From contig JAOAIA010000006.1 of the NCBI GenBank assembly GCA_026414955.1, positions 1 through 31,995 on the forward strand: a stretch of 31,995 nt of DNA. Direction: 5' to 3'. Every line of letters begins with the position of its first letter. The first letter of the stretch is position 1. The DNA comes from Candidatus Bipolaricaulota bacterium. GTDB lineage: Bacteria; Bipolaricaulota; Bipolaricaulia; RBG-16-55-9; DRXL01. Below, piece by piece: positions 6,098-13,810 of this stretch. Both the position numbers and the translations under genes were made by a program. Under the pieces are notes generated by a model. It searched no databases and was not told the DNA's origin. It saw nothing but the letters and a program-made list of their open reading frames with translations.

Positions 6098-6169
6098 AAA
6101 ACGATTTTTAAGCAGACAGCCCTCGCACCGAGCAAGCTCGCGAGGGAGTATAGGGCTTGGGGGCTGTCT
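6098..6169 (-). terminator. Rho-independent terminator after the secreted-protein gene
   Basis: Reading the minus strand, AGACAGCC (6169-6162) pairs with GGCTGTCT (6121-6114). An internal stem, CTCGCGAGC-like, lies between them. An A/T-rich tail with two T-runs follows (6113-6098). It starts 3 bases past the stop codon of the gene ending at 6172. Confidence 0.7.
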
Positions 6170-6171
6170 TG

Positions 6172-7239
6172 TTAAGGCCCGCCGAAGAGGAAGCGCAACT
6201 CGACGCCGAAGCGCCATTCTAGCCCGGAGCCGCCGGGGCAGTCCGGCCCAAAGCAAATCTCAGTAAACGCGCGGAAGAACGCCAACTCGAAGAGCGACTG
6301 AAAGACTTGTTTGCGGAAGGAGAACGCCCCGCCCCCCGGCCCCGGGGGAGGCGGATCGGCCAGGAGCGTGAGGCTGCGCCACTGGAAGAAGCCCCAGCGT
6401 AAATATAATTCGATGGGCAAGAACGTTAAGAAGACCGCAGGCGGAACGAACTCCAAGGTCGAGCCGACCGTCATGCGCAGGTATAAGTCCGCCGCCGGCA
6501 CGTTGACTTTTACGGCCAGTGTCGGAATGAGCTTCTTCAGCCCGCCCGGCGTAAAGAGCGTCAGCACGCTGAACGAAGCGATATCAAAGATATAAAATTC
6601 AGCAGCGACGATCTCTTCGGTGAAGACAAAGGGCGCGGTGACGACGCGATCCGGCTCGCGCTCGCTGAACGTGTCGAGCTTCACGATTCTTGGCTCAAAC
6701 CCGAAGGGTTCGTTCACGATGGGCAATTGATCTAGGTCTAAATCTTCGACGACTTGCTCGACGCCAAACCCCGTGTAGCTCGCTATGGTGAACCACGGTG
6801 TGGTGGCAGCCGCTTCGATGACGAGGCCGATTTCGAGCACGGGGATTTGGTTCTCTAAGATCAGTTCGACGCCGATAGAAACCCCGCCGAAGCTGAGCGC
6901 CACGACCGTCTCGTTTCTATGGAACGTAAACCCAGTAATGAACGTGAGACGATTGCGTGCCGCGAGGGGATTGATGCCCACCGAGGCGATGAACTTCTGC
7001 CAGCGCAGCGGGGTCGCGCTGACATCGAACTTGGTGTCTGTAGCAAAAGCAGTCCCAGCGACGCTGATGCGCGAGAGAATGCGAAACTCGGCGTTCAGAA
7101 AGAACGGGGCGACGTTGTTGAAGCTCAGTTCGCTGATGAAGCGTCCGAGCACGGACTGGGCAAGTGTTATTTGACTCAAGGAAGCAATGAAGACGAGAGC
7201 ACAGATCCCGCCAACGATGCTGCGCCGTATCTGGTTCAT
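6172..7239 (-). CDS. Secreted or outer-membrane protein of unknown function
   Basis: A 355-aa protein. Residues 1-28 form a typical signal peptide (MNQIRRSIVGG, hydrophobic CALVFIASLSQITL core, then AQS as a probable cleavage site). The mature part consists of many short alternating hydrophobic strands, such as FNVxxxF, LTFITGFTFH, VALSFGGVSIGVELIL and LYLRWGFFQWRSLTLL, which suggest a beta-rich and perhaps beta-barrel structure. A PPPPGPGGG linker is at about 298-306, and the protein ends VELRFLFGGP. I recognise no family. If it is a barrel it would imply an outer membrane. A promoter abuts the start and a terminator lies directly after the stop, so it is a single-gene transcription unit. 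Confidence 0.6.
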   Translation of the reverse strand: MNQIRRSIVGGICALVFIASLSQITLAQSVLGRFISELSFNNVAPFFLNAEFRILSRISVAGTAFATDTKFDVSATPLRWQKFIASVGINPLAARNRLTFITGFTFHRNETVVALSFGGVSIGVELILENQIPVLEIGLVIEAAATTPWFTIASYTGFGVEQVVEDLDLDQLPIVNEPFGFEPRIVKLDTFSEREPDRVVTAPFVFTEEIVAAEFYIFDIASFSVLTLFTPGGLKKLIPTLAVKVNVPAADLYLRMTVGSTLEFVPPAVFLTFLPIELYLRWGFFQWRSLTLLADPPPPGPGGGAFSFRKQVFQSLFELAFFRAFTEICFGPDCPGGSGLEWRFGVELRFLFGGP

Positions 7240-7248
7240 ACGGCATAG

Positions 7249-7277
7249 ACTCTATACGGCATAGGGTGAACTGCCAA
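7249..7277 (-). promoter_or_regulatory. Candidate promoter of the secreted-protein gene
   Basis: On the minus strand, TTGGCA (7277-7272), 17-bp spacer, TAGAGT (7254-7249), then 9 nt to the ATG at 7239. The region also holds two direct copies of CTATGCCGTAT that flank the -10 box, a possible operator. Confidence 0.55.
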
Positions 7278-7279
7278 GG

Positions 7280-7335
7280 AAGCCTGTGCAGGGCACAATT
7301 GGCTTCGGTCTGATTGCTAAGTGACCGATGTCACT
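7280..7335. other. Two small hairpins between the PIN gene and the secreted-protein promoter
   Basis: AAGCCTGTGC and GCACA...GGCTT pair around an AGG loop with a 3-nt bulge (7280-7305). AGTGACCGATGTCACT (7320-7335) is a perfect 6-bp stem with a 4-nt loop. Neither has a T-run on the minus strand. They may be a weak terminator for the PIN operon or protein-binding palindromes. Confidence 0.35.
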
Positions 7336-7344
7336 AGTAATCTA

Positions 7345-7758
7345 TCAAGGCCGACGCTGAAAACCTAAATTGATCTGTACGAAATGCTTGTCATCAGTCA
7401 AGACATCGCTGATCTGGAGTTCTTGCATGACCACGAAAGACGTGAAGTCGGTGAAGGAGATCTTAGGTTTATCTTCGTATTTCAAGTGCATCTGCCAAGC
7501 TTTTTCAAATCGTTCTGGGGTGATACTTTCGAGTGTGGTATAGCCTTGTTCAATGGATTTCAACAAGTTCAACACAAATTTTCTAGCTTCAGTAAAATGA
7601 CCTTTCGTGAAGACCAACGTGATAAGCTCGTCAAGCACATAATCTGTTGTATAGATTTGAGAATGGGCGGCTTTCCATAGCTCCTTAGCTCTTTGATGAG
7701 ATGGCTCATCCTCTGCATACAAGGCATACCATCCCCATGTGTCTATGAAAAGCTTCAT
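7345..7758 (-). CDS. PIN-domain ribonuclease (VapC-like toxin candidate)
   Basis: A 137-aa protein opening MKLFIDTWGW, the first strand and aspartate (Asp6) of a PIN domain. Further expected acidic residues are Glu44 in LDELITL, Asp104 in SFTDFTSF and Asp122/Asp123 in LTDDKHF, making a plausible metal-binding site. PIN toxins of type II toxin-antitoxin systems cleave RNA. Length and domain coverage are normal for VapC. The ATG overlaps the stop of the 75-aa gene by 4 nt (ATGA), so translation is probably coupled and that gene is the natural antitoxin candidate. Base composition is visibly more A+T-rich than the surroundings, consistent with acquisition. Confidence 0.85.
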   Translation of the reverse strand: MKLFIDTWGWYALYAEDEPSHQRAKELWKAAHSQIYTTDYVLDELITLVFTKGHFTEARKFVLNLLKSIEQGYTTLESITPERFEKAWQMHLKYEDKPKISFTDFTSFVVMQELQISDVLTDDKHFVQINLGFQRRP

Positions 7759-7982
7759 AGCTTCTTGCGACTTCTGTGGATTGAATAGATGATCTTGTCA
7801 ATTTGCTGACTTGAAATTCTCCCCCCGCTTCCAATGCCGATGACACTCCATAGAGGGTCTTTTTTGTAACTGGGGGATTTCGCTCTACGAGTTAACCAAC
7901 CTTCTAAAGGGATTGGCTCCCACAGCATCGAAGGCACTGGAAGAGGCTTGCTCAGTATTTTAAGCTTGTTTATGGGCCTCAT
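7755..7982 (-). CDS. 75-aa basic protein, candidate antitoxin
   Basis: A small protein beginning MRPINKLKILSKPLP, with several Pro, Trp and Lys residues and a C-terminal helix IDKIIYSIHRSRKKL. I recognise no known antitoxin fold, neither the AbrB, ribbon-helix-helix nor Phd patterns. It is called real because it lies between two overlapping genes on the same strand (23-nt overlap upstream, 4-nt ATGA overlap downstream) and has a GAAAGGGC ribosome-binding site before its ATG. The antitoxin role is inferred only from its place directly before a PIN-domain gene. Confidence 0.6.
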   Translation of the reverse strand: MRPINKLKILSKPLPVPSMLWEPIPLEGWLTRRAKSPSYKKDPLWSVIGIGSGGRISSQQIDKIIYSIHRSRKKL

Positions 7983-9204
7983 GATTTGCCCTTTCTAAGC
8001 TATAGATTGCTGCTTTAAATCTAAACTCTCTCCAACCGTTAGGGATTAGAAAGTATAAGGGAGCTTCTCCTTCATCAGGATGAGGATAATACTTGCGTTC
8101 CATATTCATTTTTATTAGAAACATGAGCCAGTGTATCTTGCGCGCCATCTCAACCAGATGTTCAGCACTTATTTCAACAAGTCTAAGAGCCACGCGATTT
8201 GGGGGAACGTTAGGGTTACGAACAGGGAAAAACACGCTATCAAACCTTGTTTTTGTTATAACTTCTTTAGTGATTTTGCCTGCTGGGCGGAGTGGTATCT
8301 TGTACCCGTGCTTATATTGTCTATACAGCTCCATGTGCTCACGATAGAATTGAGCAATTTCCTCAAGACTCTCTCGAAATAGCTGACAACTACTCTGTAT
8401 AAGCTCTCGCAACTGCAAACGATCTTCTTCACGAAGCTTGGGCACTCCTACGCTACTATAGCTGTCACGCACTTCTTCTTCCACTGCTTTTTGCAGTTCT
8501 TCATCATAGGGGTATCCCAACATCTGCCGCAGGCGTCTTTCAGAGAGATTTGAAACCTCTTCAATATAGAATTTCGTAACCTCACGGGTATCATAATCAA
8601 TGAATTTACGTAGAAACTTATCCCTATGCCCTTGAATAACAGTCTCCCATGCTTTTATGAAAGCTCCGAGATCCTCTGCGTAAGCAAAAGCTGTATTAAG
8701 TAGCTCTGTTAACAAACCAAGCCTTATCGTATACTCTCGATAAGCTTCAGCATTCTCATAATAGGCTTGATAAACATATAAGGCCTCTTTAAAGTGAGGG
8801 TCAGCAAGCACAGCATTTAGCACGGGCATCGAAGATTGGTCGAGTAGTTTGGCTAAAAGCAGCGCCTTGAACAACCGCCACTCTTCAGAGTAAGACCGCA
8901 AGAACGTCACCTGTGGGAAAGGTCCTGCATCTTGGATCATCACTGTACCACTAGACCCCACAACGCGTTCAGCTAGCCCTTGGTTTAAGGCCACCTTGAG
9001 AGATGGGTCTATGAGAGGCGCAGGAATCCTATAGCCGCTATGTGTTTTTTCGACAAGCTGGCGTTGCTCGAGCTCCGCCAGGTGCTTCTCTACCTCTGGT
9101 AAAGGCTTATCTAATTGTCGGGCTAGCTCTGTGGCCTTCATGCCTTTACCGCCTCGCGGAAGAGTATGCAAAATCTCTTGCTGGAGCTTGGGAAATCGCT
9201 TCAT
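7960..9204 (-). CDS. Winged-helix N-terminal protein of unknown function, linked to a PIN module
   Basis: A 414-aa protein. Residues 1-70 read as a winged helix: LQQEILHTLPRGGKGMKATE, ARQLDKPLPEVEKHLAELEQR, then a wing-like KTHSGYRIPAP. The remainder is mostly helical and acidic with no recognised motif, including YEEVRDSYSSVGV-type segments, and ends with WREFRFKAAIYSLERA and a histidine-containing tail. It may be a regulator with a sensor domain, but no ligand is suggested. It has its own TATAAT box and an AAAGGAAG ribosome-binding site. It overlaps the 75-aa gene by 23 nt, so the three genes probably form one operon. A+T-rich codons (Ile ATA, Leu TTA, Arg AGA) set it apart from the neighbours. 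Confidence 0.7.
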   Translation of the reverse strand: MKRFPKLQQEILHTLPRGGKGMKATELARQLDKPLPEVEKHLAELEQRQLVEKTHSGYRIPAPLIDPSLKVALNQGLAERVVGSSGTVMIQDAGPFPQVTFLRSYSEEWRLFKALLLAKLLDQSSMPVLNAVLADPHFKEALYVYQAYYENAEAYREYTIRLGLLTELLNTAFAYAEDLGAFIKAWETVIQGHRDKFLRKFIDYDTREVTKFYIEEVSNLSERRLRQMLGYPYDEELQKAVEEEVRDSYSSVGVPKLREEDRLQLRELIQSSCQLFRESLEEIAQFYREHMELYRQYKHGYKIPLRPAGKITKEVITKTRFDSVFFPVRNPNVPPNRVALRLVEISAEHLVEMARKIHWLMFLIKMNMERKYYPHPDEGEAPLYFLIPNGWREFRFKAAIYSLERANHEAHKQA

Positions 9205-9225
9205 AGCTTCCTTTGACTCAGATCA

Positions 9226-9256
9226 ATTATAAACCTTGATGGGTATCAACGCACAA
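9226..9256 (-). promoter_or_regulatory. Candidate promoter of the winged-helix/PIN operon
   Basis: TATAAT (9231-9226) on the minus strand with TTGTGC (9256-9251) 19 bp upstream. The spacing is longer than ideal. TTGATACCCATCAA within it is a small inverted repeat that could be an operator. Confidence 0.45.
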
Positions 9257-10556
9257 GGGGCTGTAAGACTTCCTCCAGCGTGGGATGGCCGATCTCTTGG
9301 AGTTCGTAGCGCACGCGCGTCGTGGGCACGTCAAATTTGATCAGTCTCTTCAGATCAATGGGCGTGCCGATGATCACGGCGTCGCAGTCGGTGCGCTTGA
9401 TCGTCTTGGCTAAATCTCTGATCTGCTCCTCGCCGTAGCCCATCGCCGGCAGCAGTCTCCCAATATGGGGATATTTCTTAAACGTCTCGGCGATGGAATT
9501 GACAGCATAGGGGCGCGGGTCTACGAGTTCCTTGGCGCCGTACTTTTCAGCGGCGAGCGTCGCCGCACCGTAACCCATCTCACCATGGGTGAGCGTTGGC
9601 CCGTCTTCGATCGCTAAGACGCGCTTGCCCTCGATCACCGACGGGTCTTCGACGAAGATCGGCGAAGCCGCTTCGATGATCTTCGCCTTGGGATTGAATT
9701 TTCTGATATTCTCGCGCACGCGCTCGATCTGCGCGCGCGCTGCTGTGTCAACTTTATTGATCACCATAACGTCAGCTAACAGAAGATTAATATGCCCAGG
9801 GAAGTACGTCACTTCGTGTCCGGCGCGCAGCGGGTCGGCGACGACAATATTTATATCTGACACAAAGAACGGGAAGTCGTTGTTCCCCCCGTCCCAGACG
9901 ATGACGTCGGCTTCGCGCTCGGCCATGCGCAGGATCTTCTCATAGTCTACCCCAGCGTAGACGACCGTCCCTCGCGCCAGATGCGGTTCGTACTCCTCGC
10001 GTTCTTCAATAGTACAGTCGTATCTATCTAAGTCCTTGAAACTGGCGAAGCGTTGGCACTCCTGCTTCACTAAGTCCCCATAGGGCATAGGATGGCGCAC
10101 GACGACGACGCGCTGGCCGTGCGTGCGCAAGATATCGGTGACACGACGGGTCGTCTGGCTCTTGCCGGAGCCGGTGCGCACCGCCGTCACGGCGATGACG
10201 GGCTTTTTTGCCTTGAGCTGGGTAGATTTTGGGCCAAGCAGCATAAAATCAGCGCCGGCGGCCATAGCCCAGCTCGCCCGCTCCATCACGTACTGATGGG
10301 AGACATCACTATAGGAGAAGACGACAAGATCGACGTCGTGCTTGGCGATCAGTTCGACTAAATTTTCTTCGGACTCGATGGGGATGCCCTTGGGGTAGAG
10401 CCTGCCCGCGAGCTTAGCAGGATAGCGACGGTCGTCAATATCCGGGATTTGTGTGGCGGTGAAGGCGACGACTCGGTAGTCGGGGTTATCGCGGAAATAG
10501 ACGTTAAAATTATGAAAGTCGCGCCCGGCGGCGCCCATAATGAGAACGTGCTTCAT
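9246..10556 (-). CDS. COG2403-type GTPase annotated as cyclic 2,3-diphosphoglycerate synthetase-like
   Basis: A 436-aa cytoplasmic protein. The N-terminal Rossmann-like segment KHVLIMGAAGRDFHNFNVYF (2-21) is typical of the family. A P-loop VRTGSGKSQTT is at 126-136, an IVWDGGNNDFPFF segment follows, and VINKVD gives a GTP-type specificity motif. This matches the family (COG2403) whose members are named after the archaeal cyclic 2,3-diphosphoglycerate synthetase, which closes 2,3-bisphosphoglycerate with ATP to make a thermoprotective solute. Whether the bacterial protein does this is uncertain. ATG at 10556 is chosen over a GTG 9 nt upstream because AAGGAGTG precedes it. A promoter drives it divergently from fabL. 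Confidence 0.75.
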   Translation of the reverse strand: MKHVLIMGAAGRDFHNFNVYFRDNPDYRVVAFTATQIPDIDDRRYPAKLAGRLYPKGIPIESEENLVELIAKHDVDLVVFSYSDVSHQYVMERASWAMAAGADFMLLGPKSTQLKAKKPVIAVTAVRTGSGKSQTTRRVTDILRTHGQRVVVVRHPMPYGDLVKQECQRFASFKDLDRYDCTIEEREEYEPHLARGTVVYAGVDYEKILRMAEREADVIVWDGGNNDFPFFVSDINIVVADPLRAGHEVTYFPGHINLLLADVMVINKVDTAARAQIERVRENIRKFNPKAKIIEAASPIFVEDPSVIEGKRVLAIEDGPTLTHGEMGYGAATLAAEKYGAKELVDPRPYAVNSIAETFKKYPHIGRLLPAMGYGEEQIRDLAKTIKRTDCDAVIIGTPIDLKRLIKFDVPTTRVRYELQEIGHPTLEEVLQPLVR

Positions 10557-10625
10557 AGGGATCACTCCTTAATTGCTAGGCTCAGCACATCCAGCAGACG
10601 ATGCGATGTCGAAATGAGCGTTGTA

Positions 10626-10654
10626 ATCTTAGCAAATCAAGGGCAGCCTGTCAA
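10626..10654 (-). promoter_or_regulatory. Promoter of the COG2403 gene
   Basis: On the minus strand, perfect TTGACA (10654-10649), 17-bp spacer, TAAGAT (10631-10626). The leader to the ATG at 10556 is about 65 nt and carries a Shine-Dalgarno sequence. Confidence 0.7.
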
Positions 10655-10667
10655 CGCGACGCGAGAT

Positions 10668-10696
10668 TTGCAAAGCCGTGCAAGATGATTTATGCT
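10668..10696 (+). promoter_or_regulatory. Promoter of fabL-mutS2
   Basis: TTGCAA (10668-10673), 17-bp spacer, TATGCT (10691-10696), then 10 nt to the ATG at 10707. There is no Shine-Dalgarno. It lies back to back with the promoter at 10626-10654, 13 bp apart. Confidence 0.6.
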
Positions 10697-10706
10697 TAGC
10701 CGTGCT

Positions 10707-11459
10707 ATGGATCTTCAGAACAAAGTGGCTCTCGTGACCGGCTCCAGCCGTGGGATCGGGCGCGCCATTGCGCTCGAGCTGGGCCGACGCGGCGCTGATA
10801 TTGTCATCAATCACCGGCGCAACAGCACCCGCGCCCAGGCCGAAGCCGTCGCTCAAGAACTTCAATATCTAGGACGACGCTCGCTCGTCCTGAAAGCCGA
10901 CGTCGCCGACCCCCAAGACGTCACCCAGATGTTCTCAAAAATTCAGAGCGAGTTCGGCAAGCTCGATATTTTAGTGAATAACGCCGCGTCCGCTGTCTTC
11001 CGCCCGCTGTTACAATTGGAAGAGAAGCACTGGGAACACGTGTGGGACGTGAATCTCAGAGCGATCACGCTGTGCATCAAACACGCCGTCCCGCTGATGA
11101 CCACGGGCGCGATTGTGAACATCACGAGCTTGGGGAGTATCAAATACTTGCCCAACTACGGGGCGCTCGGCGCTGCAAAAGCCGCGATCGAATCGCTCAC
11201 GCGCAGCTACGCCGTCGAGCTTGCTCCCGCGATCCGGGTGAACGCCGTCTGCGGGGGGCTTGTGGACGAGACGGGCTTCAGCGAGATGATGCCCCAAGAC
11301 GAGAAAGAGCGCATTGTACAGCGGACCCCCGCAGGACGCATGGTCAAACCCAACGATATCGCGAAGGTCGTTGCATTTCTCTGCAGCGACGACGCCGAAA
11401 TGATCCGCGGACAGAGCATTATCGTGGATGGCGGCATCGCCTTGGGATTACTGAAGTGA
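10707..11459 (+). CDS. fabL: Enoyl-ACP reductase III (FabL-type SDR)
   Basis: A 250-aa short-chain dehydrogenase. TGSSRGIG (11-18) binds the dinucleotide and NNAA is at 91-94. The active site reads SLGSIKYLPNYGALGAAK, with Tyr151 and Lys158 separated by six residues. This Y(x)6K spacing, the SLGSI segment and the C-terminal RTPAGRM...DMIRGQ-like stretch (AEMIRGQSIIVDGG) match Bacillus subtilis FabL rather than FabG, whose spacing is Y(x)3K. FabL reduces trans-2-enoyl-ACP with NADPH in fatty-acid elongation. ATG at 10707 is preferred to an upstream ATG at 10692, which overlaps the -10 box. Its TGA overlaps the GTG of mutS2 by 4 nt. Confidence 0.85.
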   Translation: MDLQNKVALVTGSSRGIGRAIALELGRRGADIVINHRRNSTRAQAEAVAQELQYLGRRSLVLKADVADPQDVTQMFSKIQSEFGKLDILVNNAASAVFRPLLQLEEKHWEHVWDVNLRAITLCIKHAVPLMTTGAIVNITSLGSIKYLPNYGALGAAKAAIESLTRSYAVELAPAIRVNAVCGGLVDETGFSEMMPQDEKERIVQRTPAGRMVKPNDIAKVVAFLCSDDAEMIRGQSIIVDGGIALGLLK

Positions 11460-13810
11460 ACGTTGTAACGAACGCCAAGACCCTCAAAGACTTAGAGTAC
11501 AGCAAGCTCAAAGAGATTTTAAAGAGCTTTGCCTGCTCGCCCTTGGGGCGCGACCTGATAGAGAACCTGCGCCCTTCAGCCGATATCGAGTATCTCCACA
11601 GGGAATTCCAGCGCGTCGAGGAGCTGCGCACCGCGCTGCTGGAGACGGATCTGTCGCTCGGCCCGATCTCTGATATTCGCGCGATCCTGCACCGAGCACA
11701 TCAGACGACCGCCCTCAGCGGCGAGGAGTTCCTTGCTCTTGCTGAGGCTCTCGGGCAGATACGCCGGTTGCGAGACCGCCTGCTCGGTGAAAAAGAGTTT
11801 CCGAGCTTGCGCGAGCTGGGCGAGCGGATGCACGTCTTTCGCGAGTTAGAAGAGAACATCGCGCGTGTCTTCGACGAGGACGGGGAAGTCCGTCCGACGG
11901 CCTCGCCGCGCCTGCGCGAGCTGACCGCGCGCAAACGCCTCTTAGAGGAGCGCGTGCAGCGCCAGCTCCAATCACTTATTCAATCGGGCCAGCTCGCTGG
12001 AATCTTACAAGATACGGTGATCACGCGGCGCTCCGGGCGCTTCGTCATCCCCATCAAGAGCAGTGCGCGCTACGAACTCGATGCTGTCGTCCATGACAGT
12101 TCGGATTCGGGCCAGACGCTCTACGTCGAGCCGACCTCCGTCGTCACGGATAACAATGAGATCCGCGAACTCGAGGGAGAGATCCGCGATGAGCAGCTCA
12201 AACTCTTGCGCGAGCTTACCCAGAAGCTTCAAGGCGAAACCCGCAAGATCGAAGAGACTGTAAAAGTCTTGGCGTACTTTGATCTGCTCTACGCCAAGGC
12301 GCAGTTCGCGCTGCACTTGAGGTGCCAGCGCCCCCAGATCGCCCTCGATGGGCCTCTGCACTTGGTCGAGGCGCGCCATCCCTTGCTCGATCAGACGACG
12401 GTTGTGCCTATCGAGCGTCGTCGGGGGGGCCCTTTTCAGGGAATCGTCATCACCGGGCCGAACACCGGGGGCAAGACCGTCTCGCTCAAGACTGTTGGCT
12501 TGCTGACGCTGATGGCTCAATCGGGCATTCCCATCCCCGCTGCGCCGGATTCTTCTCTTGTGCTCTTCCAGAAGATTTTCACAGATATCGGCGACGAGCA
12601 GTCCATCCAACAGAATCTCAGCACATTTTCAGCTCACATGAAGAACTTGATCGGGGTCTTGCGCGAAGCAGACCCCCAGACGCTCGTGCTCATTGACGAG
12701 CTGGGCGCGGGCACCGACCCCACGGAAGGAGCAGCCTTGGGGATCGCGATCTTGCAGGCGCTGCTCGACTCCGGAGCCAAGCTCATCGTGACGACACACT
12801 TTAGCGCGATCAAGCATTTTGCGTACCAGCACCCGAAGCTCAAGACGTGCTCGGTTGAATTTGACATCGAGACGCTCTCACCGACGTATAAGATCATCGA
12901 AGGTATTGGGGCGAGCAATGCGTTCATCATTGCGGAGCGTCTGGGGTTACCATCGTCCGTTGTGTCGCTGGCGAGGGCGCATCTGACCGAGGGGCAGGTG
13001 CGCGTCGAAGACATCATTCAGAAGCTCCAGCGAGAACGCAGCGAGCTGGCGCAGGAGCGGCTGCGCGTTAGCCAGCGTGCCGCAGAGATCGAGCAAATAC
13101 AGTCTGAATACGCAGCGAAGCTCAGCGAGCTGCGCGCCAAGAAAGAAACAGCACTTACCCAAGAGTTACGCGACGTCGAGAGTCTCTTGAAGCGAGCGCG
13201 AGCGGAACTCGAGCACGCGCTGCATCGAGCCAAGCACGCAGCCGACGAAACTCAACTACGAGAGGCGCTGCGCCAGGTGCAGGAGCGCGAGCGCCAGTTG
13301 ACAGACGCTCGTCAGCAATTGCGCGCAGAACCGGTGGATCTCCCGTTAAAGCTGGAAGAGCTTCGCGAGGGGATGCGCGTGCAATTTCGGGGATCGAAGC
13401 GAGTGGGAACTGTGCGCCAGATTGTTACTACGGAGCGCATCGAGATAGACTTGGGCGGGCTGCGCGTCTGGGCCAGGCTGTCGGATTTGGTTCAGCCGAC
13501 GAGCAAAGATAGAAGCGAACTCCAGAAGGTCTCGGTGAGCGTGGAGCCAGCAAGCTCTTCGGCGCCGCAGTTGGAGCTGAACGTACGGGGGATGACCGTC
13601 AGCGAAGCGATACGCGAGCTTGATCTCTACTTGGATCGCTTAGTGTTAGCGGGGCTGACGCGGGGGTATATCGTGCACGGTAAGGGGACAGGGGTCTTAC
13701 GCCGCGAGATCCGAAAACACTTAGCAAAGCTACCTATCGTGAAGGGCTTTGATTCAGCGCCGCCCAACCAAGGGGGCGACGGTGTGACGATCGTCGAACT
13801 TGCGAGCTAA
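11456..13810 (+). CDS. mutS2: Endonuclease MutS2
   Basis: A 784-aa MutS2. It has the lever/clamp helices, then the ATPase domain with Walker A GPNTGGKT (334-341) and Walker B LVLIDELGAGTDPTEG (Asp414, Glu415). A long coiled coil spans about 510-630, a KOW-like segment follows (GMRVQFRGSKRVGTV), and the Smr nuclease domain is C-terminal (ELNVRGM and HGKGTG, His741). It lacks the MutS mismatch-recognition domain. Known roles are suppression of homologous recombination and, in Bacillus, rescue of collided ribosomes. GTG at 11456 overlaps the fabL stop (GTGA), showing coupling. The stop codon overlaps the convergent phosphopantetheinyl transferase gene by 4 nt. Confidence 0.95.
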   Translation: MNVVTNAKTLKDLEYSKLKEILKSFACSPLGRDLIENLRPSADIEYLHREFQRVEELRTALLETDLSLGPISDIRAILHRAHQTTALSGEEFLALAEALGQIRRLRDRLLGEKEFPSLRELGERMHVFRELEENIARVFDEDGEVRPTASPRLRELTARKRLLEERVQRQLQSLIQSGQLAGILQDTVITRRSGRFVIPIKSSARYELDAVVHDSSDSGQTLYVEPTSVVTDNNEIRELEGEIRDEQLKLLRELTQKLQGETRKIEETVKVLAYFDLLYAKAQFALHLRCQRPQIALDGPLHLVEARHPLLDQTTVVPIERRRGGPFQGIVITGPNTGGKTVSLKTVGLLTLMAQSGIPIPAAPDSSLVLFQKIFTDIGDEQSIQQNLSTFSAHMKNLIGVLREADPQTLVLIDELGAGTDPTEGAALGIAILQALLDSGAKLIVTTHFSAIKHFAYQHPKLKTCSVEFDIETLSPTYKIIEGIGASNAFIIAERLGLPSSVVSLARAHLTEGQVRVEDIIQKLQRERSELAQERLRVSQRAAEIEQIQSEYAAKLSELRAKKETALTQELRDVESLLKRARAELEHALHRAKHAADETQLREALRQVQERERQLTDARQQLRAEPVDLPLKLEELREGMRVQFRGSKRVGTVRQIVTTERIEIDLGGLRVWARLSDLVQPTSKDRSELQKVSVSVEPASSSAPQLELNVRGMTVSEAIRELDLYLDRLVLAGLTRGYIVHGKGTGVLRREIRKHLAKLPIVKGFDSAPPNQGGDGVTIVELAS

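Noticed and set aside
11042..11455. N-terminal extension of MutS2
   Set aside because: These codons are an out-of-frame reading of fabL. The real start is GTG 11456 at the fabL stop.
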